Below, piece by piece: positions 51,773 through 60,793 of a DNA stretch of 62,514 nucleotides. The notes below the pieces were generated by a model. That model searched no databases. It was not told the DNA's origin and worked only from the letters and a program-made list of their open reading frames with translations. Each line of letters starts with the position of its first letter. Within the stretch, counting starts at the first letter, position 1. The stretch is from assembly GCA_964401045.1 (NCBI GenBank), contig CAYNXB010000010.1, positions 1 through 62,514 on the forward strand, in the 5' to 3' direction. A program made the position numbers and the translations under genes. The stretch comes from CAYNXB01 sp964401045 (GTDB lineage: Bacteria; Pseudomonadota; Alphaproteobacteria; Sphingomonadales; Sphingomonadaceae).

Positions 51773-53527
51773 TCAGGCGCGGCATTCGAACCCGCTCGCC
51801 TCACCGCCGTCCCTGCTCGCGACAGGGCGGGCAACGAGCGGATAGGGGCACAGCGGTCTCTCGCGACCTGGCCAGGGCGCGGCGGGGCCGGCCTTGGCGG
51901 GGAGGCTTTGCGGGGCCTCGCCGCGTTCGACCCAGCGTACCAGCGCGCCGAACGCATCGAACTGATCGGTGGCCGGGCCGCCCTGGCAATGCCCCATGCC
52001 GGGCACGGGGAACACTCGGGCAGTTTCCGCCGCCTTGCCCGAATAGCGGGCGTTCACCTCGTCCCACCACGCAAGCGTGTCGTTGATCGAGAATACGGGG
52101 TCCGAAACGCCGTGCGGCACGATCAACCTGCCGCCGCGCGCGCGAAACGCATCGAGATTGCTCGATCGGGCGGAAATGTCTTCCCATGCGGAACGCGTGA
52201 AAGGCGGCACCACGGCGTCGATCCCGCGCACGTCGCGGTCGAAATCATAATGCAGCATGTAATCGAGCAGCGCCGCCGGATCGGCAAAGGCTCGCGGCGG
52301 CGACGTGAACACCGCGGCCAGCGAAGGGCCGCCCATGGCGACGTTGATCGACGGCATCGACGCGTCGGGCGCCCCGATCATCCAGATCCGCCAGCCCATG
52401 TCGGACCAGCCTGCGTCCCACGTGAAGCCGGGGTAGATCTGCGCGCCGGCGCTGGTCCGCGGGCCGCGATGGATGGCCTTGAGCGCGTCGATCTGCGCAT
52501 CGGACAGGCAGCCATCGGTCTTCCCCGCGCCGCATTGGCGCGCCTCGAGGCGCGGCAGGACCTTTTCCGAAGTGCACTGGCGCAACGCCCCGACAATGCC
52601 GTCGGCAAGCCCGTCGTCGCCATCGCACGCGTCGAGCACCGCTTCCCGCACGAGGGCGAGATCGGCCATCGAGAAACTGGCCGCCAGCGAACTGTTGGTG
52701 ACCGGCTCGCCTTTGGCCTGGACCACCGATGCGAACGCCCGCGTGTTCCACGCTTCGCCGATCGCCGCGCGCGGCAGCGCGAAGCCCGGCGCACCTGCCA
52801 CAATGCCATCGTAAAGCGTCGGGTATTGCTGGGCGAGCGCCATACCCTCCTGCCCGCCCTTGGAGCAGCCGACGAAGTAGCTGTAGCGCGGCGCGGCGCC
52901 GTAATAGGATCGGACGACCGCCTTCGCCGCGAGGGTCGTCGCCTCGAGCGAATCCCCGCCGTAATCGGCCCGGGCCTTGGGATCGAACCCGAACGCGGAC
53001 TGCCCGCCTTGTTCGGGAACGGTGTTGGTGGCGTTGTCGTGCCCGGAGTCCTGCGACAGCACCGCATAGCCCTGCGCCAGCGCGGGCGTCGCCCCGCCCT
53101 GCAGCCGGCCGATCGCGTCACCCAGCTCTCCGTTGGTTCCGCCACCGCCCTGCATGAAAAACCGGCCGTTCCAGGCGTCAGGCAGACGCAGGTGGAAACG
53201 GATCGCATATTCCTGCCCGCCAACCCCGGCACGCTGCTGCATGATCGCGGTGATCTCGCAATGGGCGGGCAACATGACCGGGGATGACGACAAGCCGGGC
53301 GGCCCCGGCGGCGCGGGTGCATTGGCCGCCTCGCGGTGCGAGACGCTGGTCAGGCGCGTGCTCGCGTCCGGCCACCCGATCGCGGCACCATCGGCCAGTC
53401 GGGCGCAACGAGCGGCCGGATCGGCATCTCCTGCACCCGCGACCGTGCCGGGCGCCGTCGTTGCCGCGCATGACGACAGCAACGCGCCCGCGACCACGGC
53501 CAATCCCCGATAGCGACGCTCGAGCAT
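51773..53527 (-). CDS. Tannase/feruloyl esterase family hydrolase, probable lipoprotein
   Basis: A 584-aa protein with a lipobox LSSC (C20) and the tannase CS-D-HC pattern: C221-S222 in VGCSKGGQEG, and H-C in GMGHCQGG; the two cysteines should form the disulfide that ties the catalytic Ser and His together. A DACDGDDGLADG calcium loop is also present. It hydrolyses esters of phenolic acids (gallate, ferulate and the like). The ATG overlaps the stop of TonB receptor 2 (TGATG), so the two are translationally coupled. Confidence 0.92.
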   Translation of the reverse strand: MLERRYRGLAVVAGALLSSCAATTAPGTVAGAGDADPAARCARLADGAAIGWPDASTRLTSVSHREAANAPAPPGPPGLSSSPVMLPAHCEITAIMQQRAGVGGQEYAIRFHLRLPDAWNGRFFMQGGGGTNGELGDAIGRLQGGATPALAQGYAVLSQDSGHDNATNTVPEQGGQSAFGFDPKARADYGGDSLEATTLAAKAVVRSYYGAAPRYSYFVGCSKGGQEGMALAQQYPTLYDGIVAGAPGFALPRAAIGEAWNTRAFASVVQAKGEPVTNSSLAASFSMADLALVREAVLDACDGDDGLADGIVGALRQCTSEKVLPRLEARQCGAGKTDGCLSDAQIDALKAIHRGPRTSAGAQIYPGFTWDAGWSDMGWRIWMIGAPDASMPSINVAMGGPSLAAVFTSPPRAFADPAALLDYMLHYDFDRDVRGIDAVVPPFTRSAWEDISARSSNLDAFRARGGRLIVPHGVSDPVFSINDTLAWWDEVNARYSGKAAETARVFPVPGMGHCQGGPATDQFDAFGALVRWVERGEAPQSLPAKAGPAAPWPGRERPLCPYPLVARPVASRDGGEASGFECRA

Positions 53528-55758
53528 CAGAACCTCACGGCTGCGCTGACGCCGAACTCACGCGGAGCTCCGTAGAACTCGTTGTTGCCGGATTGCCCGC
53601 TTACGTATTTCTTGTCGGCGAGGTTGGTGACATAGCCTTCGATTTCCCAATCCGCGTATCGTAGCGAGAGCTGGGCCGAGAGCAGTCCCCGACCGGCGAG
53701 ATAGTCGAGCTGGGGATCGTAGAACAGGTTGGTCCAGCGCGAGCCGACGTAGGCATAGTTGATGCGCGGCGTGAGCGAGACATCGGCGCCAAGCAGGAAT
53801 TCGTACTGCGCTCCAACGTTGTACGACCACTTGGGCGAGAACAGGTTCGGCCCGCCGCCCGCGGTGCCCATGAACGGCCCGTAATCGAAGCATGCCGGCG
53901 GGTTGGACGGAACGCCCGGCCCGCACTGCGGCCCGAGCTGGCCGATCTGCGGCAGGTCGCGGCTGTTGACCACGGTGACGGCATCCAGCTTGGAATCGAC
54001 ATAGGCGAGACCGCCATCGAAGCTGAGGCCGCCGAACTTGGCCTGCGCCTGCAACTCGAAGCCCTTGATGGTGGCATTCGAGATGTTGACCACCCCGCCC
54101 TGGCCGGTCAGCGGCTCGATCGCGTCGAACTGGAAGTCCTTGTAGTCCATGTAGAACCCACCAAACTGGGTGCGCAGGTGGTCGTCGAGCAGGCTGCCCT
54201 TCCAGCCGATCTCGTAGTCCCACACCGTTTCCGGGCCGAATTCCGACGTGGCGTTGTTGGCCCCGCCCGGCTTGTAGCCGCGCGCGGCGAAGACATAGAT
54301 CAGGTTGTCATCGTTGACGTTCCAGTTGAGCGCGACCTTGCCGGTCATGCGCCCGTCCTCGTGGCTTCCGGCAAGGTCGGCCACCACCAGGCCGTTCGGG
54401 CCGAATACCGGCCCTTCGCTGCCGATGGTGACGCTGCCCTCACTATCCACCTTGTAGTGCGAGTAGCGCGCCCCGACCTGGACCTCGAGCGCCGGAGTCA
54501 GCTTGTAGCCGAGCTGCGCGAAGGCACCGAGCGTCAGCTTGTCCTGGTAGTTCACGATATCGGTCGGATCGCCGACGATGTCGCCCGCCCGGCTCTCGAT
54601 GATCACGTCGATCTTGTTCTTCTGGTAGTAGCCCCCGACGATCCAGTTGAACGCGCCGTCGGTGGGCGAGATGATGTTGATCTCCTGCGTCGTCTCGCGC
54701 TCACGCACGAACTGGTCCTGCGTCTGCACGAAGCTCGCCGCGGGGTCGGTGGCCGAGGGCGCCAGCGCGCCGTCGTTATCGTAAAGGTTGTTGATCCGCT
54801 TGTTGGTGTAGCCAGTGAGCGAGCGTAGCACGATGCCGCTGTCCAGCTCGTAGCGCAGCTCGAGGCTGGAGTTGAACGCTCGCTCGTGATTGAGCGTCGG
54901 CGCATTGTAAGTCAGTTCGCGGATGTCGTCGGTACGCGCATTCTCGAACGCGGTCCCCTCGATCGGACGATAAGCGTAGCCGCCGGTGTTCTTGTCGATC
55001 CATTCGACCTTGCCCAACGCGCGAAAGCTTCCCGGCTGCCACATCACGCCGACGCGACCGGCCTGCTCGTCGAGACGGTCCGGGCGGTTGTCGTAGGGCC
55101 CGAGGTCCTCGTAGTAACTGTCACGCCAGCGCGAGACGCCGGCAAAACGCACCGCCAGCGTATCGCCCAGCGGCAGGTTCACTGCTCCTTCGGCGCCATA
55201 TGCGTCGTAGCTGCCGTAATGCGCCTTGGCGTAGCCCTCGATGCCGTTGATGTTGGGATTGGCGGTGTTGATGAAGATCGCCCCGCCGGTCGAGTTCGAA
55301 CCGACGAGCGTGCCCTGCGGCCCGCGCAGCACCTCGATAGAGGCGATGTCGTAGAAGCTCGACGAAGTGACGATCGGCGGCTGGAAGATGCCGTCGATGT
55401 AGGTCGCGACGCCGTTCGCCACCGCGGGCGAACCGCTGGCGATGCCGATGCCGCGAAGATTGACCGATTGCGTCAACCCCTGATCGGTGATCGAGACCGA
55501 CGGTGCGGCGTACTGCAGATCCTCGAGGCTTTGCACCGCCTTGTCCGCGAGCTGATCCCCCGACAGCGCGGTTGCCGCGATCGGCACGTCCTGCAGGTTC
55601 TCTTCACGGCGTTGCGCGGTGACGATGATCTCTGGCGGGGCCTCTGCCTTCTCCTGCGCCTGGCTTTCGGGAGCGGCCTGCGCGTGCGCGGGCGCTGCGA
55701 TTCCGGCGCCCAGCGCCAGAGTTGCCGCGGATACATAGAACGACACCGATGCTTTCAT
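53527..55758 (-). CDS. TonB-dependent outer-membrane receptor 2 of the island
   Basis: A 743-aa receptor: signal peptide ending PAHAQ, EIIVTAQRREENLQDVPIAATAL at the plug start, SIEVLRGPQGTLVGSNSTGGA, barrel ending in VSAAVRF. An operator lies 61 bases upstream of the ATG. Coupled to the tannase gene, it probably brings in the phenolic ester. Confidence 0.94.
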   Translation of the reverse strand: MKASVSFYVSAATLALGAGIAAPAHAQAAPESQAQEKAEAPPEIIVTAQRREENLQDVPIAATALSGDQLADKAVQSLEDLQYAAPSVSITDQGLTQSVNLRGIGIASGSPAVANGVATYIDGIFQPPIVTSSSFYDIASIEVLRGPQGTLVGSNSTGGAIFINTANPNINGIEGYAKAHYGSYDAYGAEGAVNLPLGDTLAVRFAGVSRWRDSYYEDLGPYDNRPDRLDEQAGRVGVMWQPGSFRALGKVEWIDKNTGGYAYRPIEGTAFENARTDDIRELTYNAPTLNHERAFNSSLELRYELDSGIVLRSLTGYTNKRINNLYDNDGALAPSATDPAASFVQTQDQFVRERETTQEINIISPTDGAFNWIVGGYYQKNKIDVIIESRAGDIVGDPTDIVNYQDKLTLGAFAQLGYKLTPALEVQVGARYSHYKVDSEGSVTIGSEGPVFGPNGLVVADLAGSHEDGRMTGKVALNWNVNDDNLIYVFAARGYKPGGANNATSEFGPETVWDYEIGWKGSLLDDHLRTQFGGFYMDYKDFQFDAIEPLTGQGGVVNISNATIKGFELQAQAKFGGLSFDGGLAYVDSKLDAVTVVNSRDLPQIGQLGPQCGPGVPSNPPACFDYGPFMGTAGGGPNLFSPKWSYNVGAQYEFLLGADVSLTPRINYAYVGSRWTNLFYDPQLDYLAGRGLLSAQLSLRYADWEIEGYVTNLADKKYVSGQSGNNEFYGAPREFGVSAAVRF

Positions 55759-55819
55759 GACATAACCTCCCTTGAGTCGCCGGTTATGTCCGGCGTTGGG
55801 CGGAGATTAAGGCCAATTT

Positions 55820-55829
55820 CAATCGATTG
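55820..55829. promoter_or_regulatory. LacI-type operator CAATCGATTG before TonB receptor 2 and tannase
   Basis: Exact palindrome 61 bases upstream of the receptor ATG. It places the tannase in the same regulon as the sucrose-type genes. Confidence 0.8.
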
Positions 55830-55875
55830 CAACGGAGGGGAAAGGAGCCTCCACGCCCCTCACCGACGCGCGTGA

Positions 55876-56724
55876 TCAGGCCGGCGTGAGCACGAAAGTG
55901 TAGTCCATCCGCTGCCACGGCTCGTCGCGCTCCACCCCGGCTTCGTGGCGTTCGAGCTCGATGACCAGGGACGGCTTGACGCCGAACACTGCATCGGAGG
56001 TGAGGTACTGATCGCCGCTGGCGAAAATGTGCGTCACCAGCGGCGCATAGCCATCCGCCGCGACGCGAAAATGCACGTGGGCGGGCCGCCAGGGGTGGCG
56101 GCCGGTGGCGGACAGCAGCTCGCCGACCGGCCCGTCCACCGGCACCGGATAGGACACCGGCACCGTGGCCCAGCAGCGCACCCTGCCCCCCTCGTCGGCG
56201 GTAAAGCGTGCGCGCAGATCGTACTCGCCCGGCGCCAGGTCTCGCTGCACGTCGTATAACCCGTCAGGCCCGCCTTCCCAGATATCCACCACCGCGCCGG
56301 AGATCGGCCGGCCCGAGGTATCGGTGACTTTCACGTCAACCAGCATGGGGATGCCGTCGCCGGCCCTGGCGATATCGTCGCCCTGCTGCGCTTCGGGCGG
56401 ATTATCGACGTAGAACGGGCCCAGCACCGTGCTCTCGGTCGCGGCAGCATCGTTCGAGGCGTTGAGCGTATCGACCAGCATCGAAACCCCGAGCACGTCC
56501 GACAGCAGGATGAACTCCTGTCGCGCGCCCTGGCACATATGACCGACGCGGGTGAGGAACTCGATCCCTCCCATCCACTCTTCGCGCGTGGGCTCCACTT
56601 CGCTGACGAAGGCGTGCAGGTGTCGCACCAGCGCATCGGCGATCTCGCGCATGCGCGGTTCCGGCGCATCCGCGAAGCTGGCCCGGCTCGCGGCGGTGAT
56701 GTGATCGGCGGTTACCGTGGTCAT
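55876..56724 (-). CDS. Intradiol ring-cleavage dioxygenase (catechol/hydroxyquinol type)
   Basis: A 282-aa non-heme Fe(III) enzyme. The iron ligands are visible: Tyr in DGLYDVQ, Tyr in VSYPVPVDGPVG, and two His in RPAHVHF; the N-terminal helical dimer domain (FLTRVGHMCQGARQEF) and TVLGPFYVDNPP are typical of catechol or hydroxyquinol 1,2-dioxygenases. It opens aromatic diols to muconates. GGGAGAGGGAACG precedes the ATG at 56724. Last gene of the SMP-30/MFS/dioxygenase operon. Confidence 0.91.
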   Translation of the reverse strand: MTTVTADHITAASRASFADAPEPRMREIADALVRHLHAFVSEVEPTREEWMGGIEFLTRVGHMCQGARQEFILLSDVLGVSMLVDTLNASNDAAATESTVLGPFYVDNPPEAQQGDDIARAGDGIPMLVDVKVTDTSGRPISGAVVDIWEGGPDGLYDVQRDLAPGEYDLRARFTADEGGRVRCWATVPVSYPVPVDGPVGELLSATGRHPWRPAHVHFRVAADGYAPLVTHIFASGDQYLTSDAVFGVKPSLVIELERHEAGVERDEPWQRMDYTFVLTPA

Positions 56725-56780
56725 CGTTCCCTCTCCCATCCGCAGAGATTTCCCATTTGGGCGCAGCTTCGCAAGCGAGT

Positions 56781-57980
56781 TCAAGCGGCGCCGGCCGGCG
56801 CCGCTCTTGCCCGATCGCTGAGCCGCACCGTCTGCCATGCCAGGAGCCCGACCAGCCCGATCAGCGCCGCCCCCAGATACCACGGCGTGTCATGCCCGAA
56901 GCTACCGTAGATCAGCCCGAATGCCGGCGGCACGATGATGCGGCCGAGCGCGTTCGATGCCATCAACAGCCCCATCACCCCGCCCTGCCGATCGGGCGGC
57001 GTATTACGGCTGATGAGCGCACCCGCACTGGGAAAGGCAAGGCTGTGCCCGGTCATCAGCAGGCCCATCAGCAGCACGCCGGTCAACGGCAGGCGGATCA
57101 CCGGCTGCAGCAACATCGACAGCGCCAGCAGGGCCAGCCCGATCACGATCACCCGCGGCTCGCCGTATCGCGCCACCAGCGGCCCGATCAGCACCAGCTG
57201 GGCGATCAGCCCCCCGGTTCCAAGCGCGAGGAATGCCAAGCCCAGCTCCTTGGCGCTCCAGCCGAAATTGACCTCGCTCCACAGCCCGTAAACCGCCTCC
57301 ATCGAGGCGAACATGGCGATGCCGAAGAACGAGATCACGAACAGCCGCGTGAGCAGCGGCGAGGCGCCGACGAACACGATCCCTTCGTGATAACGTGGCA
57401 GCGGCACGCCCTTGCCCGTCGGTGGCACCGCGTCGCGCAACACCAGCAGGTTCCACAGCGCGGCGAGCGCCGACAATCCGCCCGCGATCAGAATCGGCGC
57501 GCGGAACGAGGCGAGCGCGATCTCGTCGCCAGCGAACAAACCGCCCAGGACCGGTCCAAAGGCGAGGCCGAGGCTGAACGCCGCGCCGAAATAGCCCATC
57601 GTCTTGGCGCGCCGTTCGGGCGGCGAAACATCGGCGATGAAGCCGGTGCACACGCCCAGCGTGCCGGAAAAGAAGCCGCTGACGATACGGATCAGGATTG
57701 CCAGCCATAGATTCGGCGCGAAGGCGAACGCGACATAACTCACCGCTGCACAGGCAGTGGTCACCGCAAGCACCTTGCGGCGGCCCCAGCTATCCGATTG
57801 GCGGCCCCAATGAATCTCGCCGAACACGTTGCCCAGACTATAGGCGGCGAACAGCAGCGCCACCTCGAACGATCCGGCGCCGAACACCTGGCCGTAGAAC
57901 GGCAGCAGCGGCAGGATCAGGCTGAACCCGGCAATGTTGATGAATACCGCGACCAGCAGCGGCGGCAGGCGCTTATCCAT
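56781..57980 (-). CDS. MFS transporter, DHA1/TetA-like
   Basis: A 399-aa 12-span carrier starting MDKRLPPLLVAVFINIAGFSLILPLLPFYG, with GRQSDSWGRRKVL (loop 2-3) and GFFSGTLGVCTGFIADVSPPERRAKTMGYFG. The closest pattern is the drug:H+ antiporter TetA group. In this operon it may export or import an aromatic compound. Its ATG overlaps the SMP-30 stop by 8 bases. Confidence 0.83.
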   Translation of the reverse strand: MDKRLPPLLVAVFINIAGFSLILPLLPFYGQVFGAGSFEVALLFAAYSLGNVFGEIHWGRQSDSWGRRKVLAVTTACAAVSYVAFAFAPNLWLAILIRIVSGFFSGTLGVCTGFIADVSPPERRAKTMGYFGAAFSLGLAFGPVLGGLFAGDEIALASFRAPILIAGGLSALAALWNLLVLRDAVPPTGKGVPLPRYHEGIVFVGASPLLTRLFVISFFGIAMFASMEAVYGLWSEVNFGWSAKELGLAFLALGTGGLIAQLVLIGPLVARYGEPRVIVIGLALLALSMLLQPVIRLPLTGVLLMGLLMTGHSLAFPSAGALISRNTPPDRQGGVMGLLMASNALGRIIVPPAFGLIYGSFGHDTPWYLGAALIGLVGLLAWQTVRLSDRARAAPAGAA

Positions 57981-58842
57981 CGTAGCGCGGTTCCGGCAGG
58001 CCCTTCACGCCGAGACCGTCGATGACGAAGAACGCGCCGTCGTCGGGGGCCGCCTCGCCACCCATGAACGAGGGGTCGATCGTGGGCACGAACAGGCGAT
58101 CGAGTTCGGGCCCAAAGAACATCACGCTCGCCGGTATCTGCACCGGCATGGCGATCTCGCGCAGCACCTTGCCCTGCGGGGAAAGGCACAGGACGACACC
58201 GCCGCGGCAGATCGCAGTCCAGATATTGCCGTCGGCATCGACGGTCGCTCCGTCGGGAATCGGGCCGTATGCGGAACTGTCGAAGAACGGGCGGCGGTTC
58301 GACGCGCGGCCGGTCTCGATATCGTAATCGTAGGCGTAGATCAGATGCCGCAGGCTGTCTGCGTGGTAGAAAGTCTCGTCGTCCGGCGACCAGCACGGAC
58401 CGTTGCCGAGGTGGATATCGTCGTCGAGCGGGGTGAGCTTATGATCCGGTCCCAGCGAGAACAGCCCGCCGATCGGCTCCTTCATCGCGCTATGGCTGGT
58501 GCCGAACACGAACCGCCCGCGGCGATCGACCTTGCCGTCCGCGAGTTGGACCTCCGGGTCGGGCGGATCGAGCAGTGCCAGCGGGGTCAGCGCGCCGGTC
58601 GCGGTATCGAGCGCGTGGATACCGTCAATCAGCGCGACAACCAGCCCGCCACCTTCGCGCACGGCGAGCGAGCCAACCATCGTCGGCACCTCCCAGCGCT
58701 GAAGGTTATCGGACGCTGGATTCCAGCGAAACACACGCTTGCCCGCGATGTCGACATAGTACATCGCCTGCTCGGCGACATCCCACACCGGCCCTTCGCC
58801 GACGAGACACTTGGGCAAGGCGAGCTTGGTGATTTGCGGCAT
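57973..58842 (-). CDS. SMP-30/gluconolactonase family lactonase
   Basis: A 289-aa six-bladed propeller: CLVGEGPVWDVAEQAMYYVDI (metal glutamate), DGKVDRRGRFVFGT, GNGPCWSPDDETFYHADS and PDGATVDADGNIWTAI, the standard SMP-30 blocks. It hydrolyses sugar or aromatic-derived lactones; with an intradiol dioxygenase in the operon, a muconolactone-type substrate is possible. The ATG at 58842 has GGGAG 5 bases upstream; a GTG two codons earlier is too close to that site. Confidence 0.88.
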   Translation of the reverse strand: MPQITKLALPKCLVGEGPVWDVAEQAMYYVDIAGKRVFRWNPASDNLQRWEVPTMVGSLAVREGGGLVVALIDGIHALDTATGALTPLALLDPPDPEVQLADGKVDRRGRFVFGTSHSAMKEPIGGLFSLGPDHKLTPLDDDIHLGNGPCWSPDDETFYHADSLRHLIYAYDYDIETGRASNRRPFFDSSAYGPIPDGATVDADGNIWTAICRGGVVLCLSPQGKVLREIAMPVQIPASVMFFGPELDRLFVPTIDPSFMGGEAAPDDGAFFVIDGLGVKGLPEPRYDG

Positions 58843-58917
58843 GTCCACTCCCTCGCGGGATCATAACAGGCGTTACAATTGCCACAAGCGCGGGTTATCG
58901 AGCATGGGCGAGAAGAC

Positions 58918-59787
58918 ATGAGGAACAAGGGAATAGCCAGACGGGTCATACGTCGCGTGTATCTTGCACTGCGGGCGCTGCTCCCCAGGAACCGGTTCGG
59001 CGATGATATCGCCGCGTTCCTGAGCTTCGTTGCCACGCACCGGCGGTTGCCGCGCGATCGGCGATACTTCAACGACGTGCTCTATCGCATGAAAACCTCG
59101 GACGAGCTTTACGACCCCCTGCGAGTGTTCACCTCCGACAAGGAATTAGTGAAGCTCTACGTTCGGGCGATCGTCGGCGAGAAATACAATGTGCCAACCA
59201 TCGCCGTGCTCCGCTCGCCCGAAGAGGTCGATCGCTATGATTTTCCCGCTCGCTGCTGCATCAAGCCCACGCAGGCGAGCGGACCGGTGATCGTGCGCAT
59301 CGCAGGTGAGCCGATCGACCGCGCAACCATCAAGCGCTGGTTCGCACTGGATCACTACCGCAAGACGAGGGAAGCCAACTATCGCGGCCTGCGGCCGAAA
59401 GTGATCGTCGAGCCGGTGATCTTCGGTGGCGCCGATCTGCGGGACTACAAGTTGTTCTGCGTGAACAGCTCGTTGAAAATGCTTCAGGTCGATCTGGAGC
59501 GGCACATCGAGCATAAGCGGGCAGTGTTCGACAGGAACTGGAACGCGCAGGATTACGACCTTGCCCATCCACGTCCCGACATGGTGCCCGAACGCCCCGC
59601 AAACTTCGCGGAAATGATCGAAGTTGCGGAAAAACTCGCCGTCGGCTTCGATTTCATCCGGGTCGACCTCTACACAGATGGTCAGACTTGCCTGGTGGGC
59701 GAGCTTACCCACTGCCATGGCGGTGCATGCGAAATCTTTACTCCAGTCTCCGCCGAAGGGAAGGCGGGAGAGCTATTGTTCGGCTAA
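58918..59787 (+). CDS. TupA-like ATP-grasp protein, copy 1
   Basis: A 289-aa protein of the ATP-grasp fold family named after TupA (teichuronopeptide synthesis). Conserved blocks: SDKELVKLYV, NVPTIAVLRSPEEVDRYDFP, CCIKPTQASG, PKVIVEPVIFGG, DYKLFCVN and the C-terminal FIRVDLYTDGQTCLVGELTHCHGG with Mg/ATP ligands. It should join an amino acid or sugar carboxyl group to an amine. The ATG at 58918 is preceded by GAGAAG. A paralogue follows 121 bases on. Confidence 0.82.
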   Translation: MRNKGIARRVIRRVYLALRALLPRNRFGDDIAAFLSFVATHRRLPRDRRYFNDVLYRMKTSDELYDPLRVFTSDKELVKLYVRAIVGEKYNVPTIAVLRSPEEVDRYDFPARCCIKPTQASGPVIVRIAGEPIDRATIKRWFALDHYRKTREANYRGLRPKVIVEPVIFGGADLRDYKLFCVNSSLKMLQVDLERHIEHKRAVFDRNWNAQDYDLAHPRPDMVPERPANFAEMIEVAEKLAVGFDFIRVDLYTDGQTCLVGELTHCHGGACEIFTPVSAEGKAGELLFG

Positions 59788-59908
59788 GCTGCACCAACCT
59801 GCGGCCATGCCTACACTTGTTGAATACCGCGTCTTGCGCAACAGCTCGATCGCAGCATAGGGGCGGCGCAACCGGCAAGATAGCCGGCCCGATTTCCCCG
59901 AGAGGCGT

Positions 59909-60781
59909 ATGGTAGCGAAAAGTGGTAGGGTGCGCCGATCGGCCTTGAGCCTCATATATCGACTGCGCAAAATTCTGCCCGGGAATCGCTGGGGCGACCG
60001 GATCTTCTGCCTTCTCGATTTTTCCGTTCGTTACGGAAGGCTGCCCGGTAACCGGGCGCTGTTTCACGATGCGCTGTATCGGATCAAAGCGACCCGTGAA
60101 GCGCTCGATCCGCTGCGCGTGTTCGTTTCAGACAAAGAGCTTGTGAAGCTCTACGTCAGCGCCGTCGCGGGCGAGCAATTCAACGTCCCGACAATTGCTG
60201 TCCTCCGCTCTCCCGATGAGGTCGATCGGTTCGAGTTCCCGCCGGCGTGCTGCATCAAGCCGACCCATGCGAGCGGCAAATTCATTTTTCGACGCAATGG
60301 AGAGCCGATTGACGCGGCCGCAATCAAGAGCTGGTTTTCGCTCAACCACTACCGCGTCTGCCGCGAAGCGAACTACAAATGGCTCACCCCGAAGGTCATC
60401 GTCGAGCCGCTGCTGTTCCAGGGTGGGGACGTCCTCGATTACCGGTTCTTTTGCGTGAACGGAACTGCCAAGCTCATCGTGGTCGATGTTGATTGGACAG
60501 GTGACAAGCGGCGACTGATCTTCGACAGCGAATGGGCTGCGCAGCCCTATACGATTAGCCATCCGCCGAGCACCGCCACCCTGCCTAAACCGTCGAATTT
60601 CGATGAAATGAGGAGGATTGCTGAAGCGCTGGCAAGCCGCTTCAACTTCATCCGCATCGACCTCTACAGCGACGGCAAGACCTGCCAGGTCGGCGAGATC
60701 ACCAACTGCCACGGCGGTGTGACCGCAACATTCATCCCGCCCGAAGCGGAGCGCGAAGCGTCGAAGCTCCTGTTCGGCTAA
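59909..60781 (+). CDS. TupA-like ATP-grasp protein, copy 2
   Basis: A 290-aa paralogue of the gene before, colinear over the full length: SDKELVKLYVSAVAGEQFNVPTIAVLRSP, CCIKPTHASGKF, PKVIVEPLLFQGGD, DYRFFCVNG, FIRIDLYSDGKTCQVGEITNCHGG. By eye roughly half the residues are identical, most of all in the ATP-grasp core, pointing to an old tandem duplication. GAGAGG precedes the ATG. It converges on secA with 12 bases between stops. Confidence 0.82.
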   Translation: MVAKSGRVRRSALSLIYRLRKILPGNRWGDRIFCLLDFSVRYGRLPGNRALFHDALYRIKATREALDPLRVFVSDKELVKLYVSAVAGEQFNVPTIAVLRSPDEVDRFEFPPACCIKPTHASGKFIFRRNGEPIDAAAIKSWFSLNHYRVCREANYKWLTPKVIVEPLLFQGGDVLDYRFFCVNGTAKLIVVDVDWTGDKRRLIFDSEWAAQPYTISHPPSTATLPKPSNFDEMRRIAEALASRFNFIRIDLYSDGKTCQVGEITNCHGGVTATFIPPEAEREASKLLFG

Positions 60782-60793
60782 CCGGTCGCGCGC

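Noticed and set aside
38000..59000. The catabolic island as a mobile element
   Set aside because: No integrase, transposase, flanking tRNA repeat or clear composition change was seen; it may still be horizontally acquired, but the sequence does not show it.
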